Position numbers and translations under genes: made by a program
Source of the DNA: JACMNW01 sp031402355
GTDB taxonomy: Bacteria; Pseudomonadota; Alphaproteobacteria; Rhodobacterales; Rhodobacteraceae
Assembly: GCA_031402355.1 (NCBI GenBank)
Contig: JANNSG010000124.1
Span: 1 to 15,857 of the forward strand
Reading direction: 5' to 3'
DNA: 15,857 bases
Notes under the pieces: model-generated
The model's input: only the letters and a program-made list of their open reading frames with translations
Database searches by the model: none
Told to the model about the DNA's origin: nothing
Shown: positions 15,410 to 15,857 of the stretch, piece after piece
Numbering within the stretch: position 1 is the stretch's first letter
How the letters are laid out: the number at the start of each line of letters is the position of its first letter

Positions 15410-15857
15410 ATGAAAATATCCGTTATCGGAACCGGCTATGTCGGGCTTGTCTCGGGCACCTGCCTGGCTGACCGCGGGCATGAGGTGCTGTGCGTCGATC
15501 TGGATCAGGCCAAGGTCGCCAGGATCAACGCGGGCGCGCCGCCGATCTACGAGATCGGGCTTGAGGCGATGCTGAAAGCCAATATCGGTACCGGCCTGCG
15601 CGCCACCACCGATCTTGCCGCAGCGGTGCGTGACACCGATCTGTCACTGATCGCGGTCGGCACGCCGTTTGACGGATCGGCGATTGATCTGGCCTATATC
15701 CGCGCGGTGGCCACCGAAATCGGTGCGGTGTTGCGCGACAAGCCGGGTTATCATGTCGTCGTGGTGAAAAGCACCGTGGTCCCCGGCACCACCGAAGATG
15801 TGGTGCTGCCTATCCTTGAACAGGCGTCGGGCAAGCGTGCCGGGGTTGATTTCGGGG
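15410..15857 (+). CDS. UDP-glucose 6-dehydrogenase (3' end outside window)
   Basis: Oxidises UDP-glucose to UDP-glucuronate with two NAD. The first 149 codons are present. The Rossmann motif VIGTGYVGLVSG is at 5-16, the sugar-nucleotide loop PPIYEIGLEAML at 44-55, VGTP at 83-86 and the conserved VVKSTVVPGTT at 118-128. The ATG has GAGGAG 6 nt upstream, and this site overlaps the stop of the preceding SDR gene, so the two are tightly coupled. GDP-mannose 6-dehydrogenase shares these motifs and cannot be excluded from the N-terminus, but the UXS-like neighbour favours the UDP-glucose enzyme. Confidence 0.9.
   Translation, partial: MKISVIGTGYVGLVSGTCLADRGHEVLCVDLDQAKVARINAGAPPIYEIGLEAMLKANIGTGLRATTDLAAAVRDTDLSLIAVGTPFDGSAIDLAYIRAVATEIGAVLRDKPGYHVVVVKSTVVPGTTEDVVLPILEQASGKRAGVDFG

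Noticed and set aside
13081..15411. Long minus-strand open frames opposite the sugar-nucleotide genes
   Set aside because: The plus-strand genes have ribosome sites, close operon spacing and recognisable motifs; the minus frames have none.
1..15857. CRISPR array, tRNA or rRNA genes, complete transposase or toxin-antitoxin pair
   Set aside because: No direct-repeat array other than the iterons and the linker repeat was seen, and no RNA gene or transposase signature was recognised by eye.

Overview
The window looks like part of a plasmid (or chromid) from a marine alphaproteobacterium, most likely Rhodobacteraceae (Roseobacter group). The grounds are a GC-rich, strongly alphaproteobacterial protein style, a RepA/RPA-type replication initiator with iterons, and a divergent parAB pair. 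A type I secretion operon and a nucleotide-sugar operon sit directly beside this backbone. The same combination is known from the RepA-type 'biofilm plasmids' of roseobacters. The assignment rests on reading protein motifs, not on a database search.

Layout. Positions 1-1634 (minus) hold the N-terminal 544 residues of a beta-helix protein with a Pro/Thr/Gly linker and a lectin-like domain; it has no signal peptide and is the likely secretion cargo. Upstream of it, all on minus, lie a complete tripartite exporter: a NodT-type outer-membrane lipoprotein (1931-3343), an HlyD-type adaptor (3527-4840) and a PrtD/HlyB-type ABC exporter (4844-6595). A 231-bp spacer rich in perfect palindromes, including a parS candidate 2 bp beyond the parB stop, separates the exporter from parB (6827-7831) and parA (7901-9322), also on minus.

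The origin region (about 9323-9626) has an A+T-rich stretch, three 16-bp iterons at exact 22-bp period, and a consensus DnaA box that overlaps the proposed repA start codon. repA runs on plus to 10767. Positions 10768-12000 are a degraded accessory patch: a small two-helix membrane protein on minus, a doubtful small ORF, the intact 5' end of a truncated family 3 acyltransferase, and a 3' gene remnant.

From 12013 to the end a tight plus-strand operon makes activated sugars: a glucose-1-phosphate cytidylyltransferase with a TTG start, a Rossmann/SAF-domain oxidoreductase of unassigned reaction, a UDP-glucuronate-decarboxylase-like SDR, and the start of a UDP-glucose 6-dehydrogenase. The usual partner of the first enzyme, CDP-glucose 4,6-dehydratase, is absent from the window, so the CDP-sugar product is an open question. 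Taken together the genes suggest a replicon whose cargo builds surface polysaccharide and secretes a carbohydrate-binding or carbohydrate-acting protein, a plausible attachment or biofilm role.
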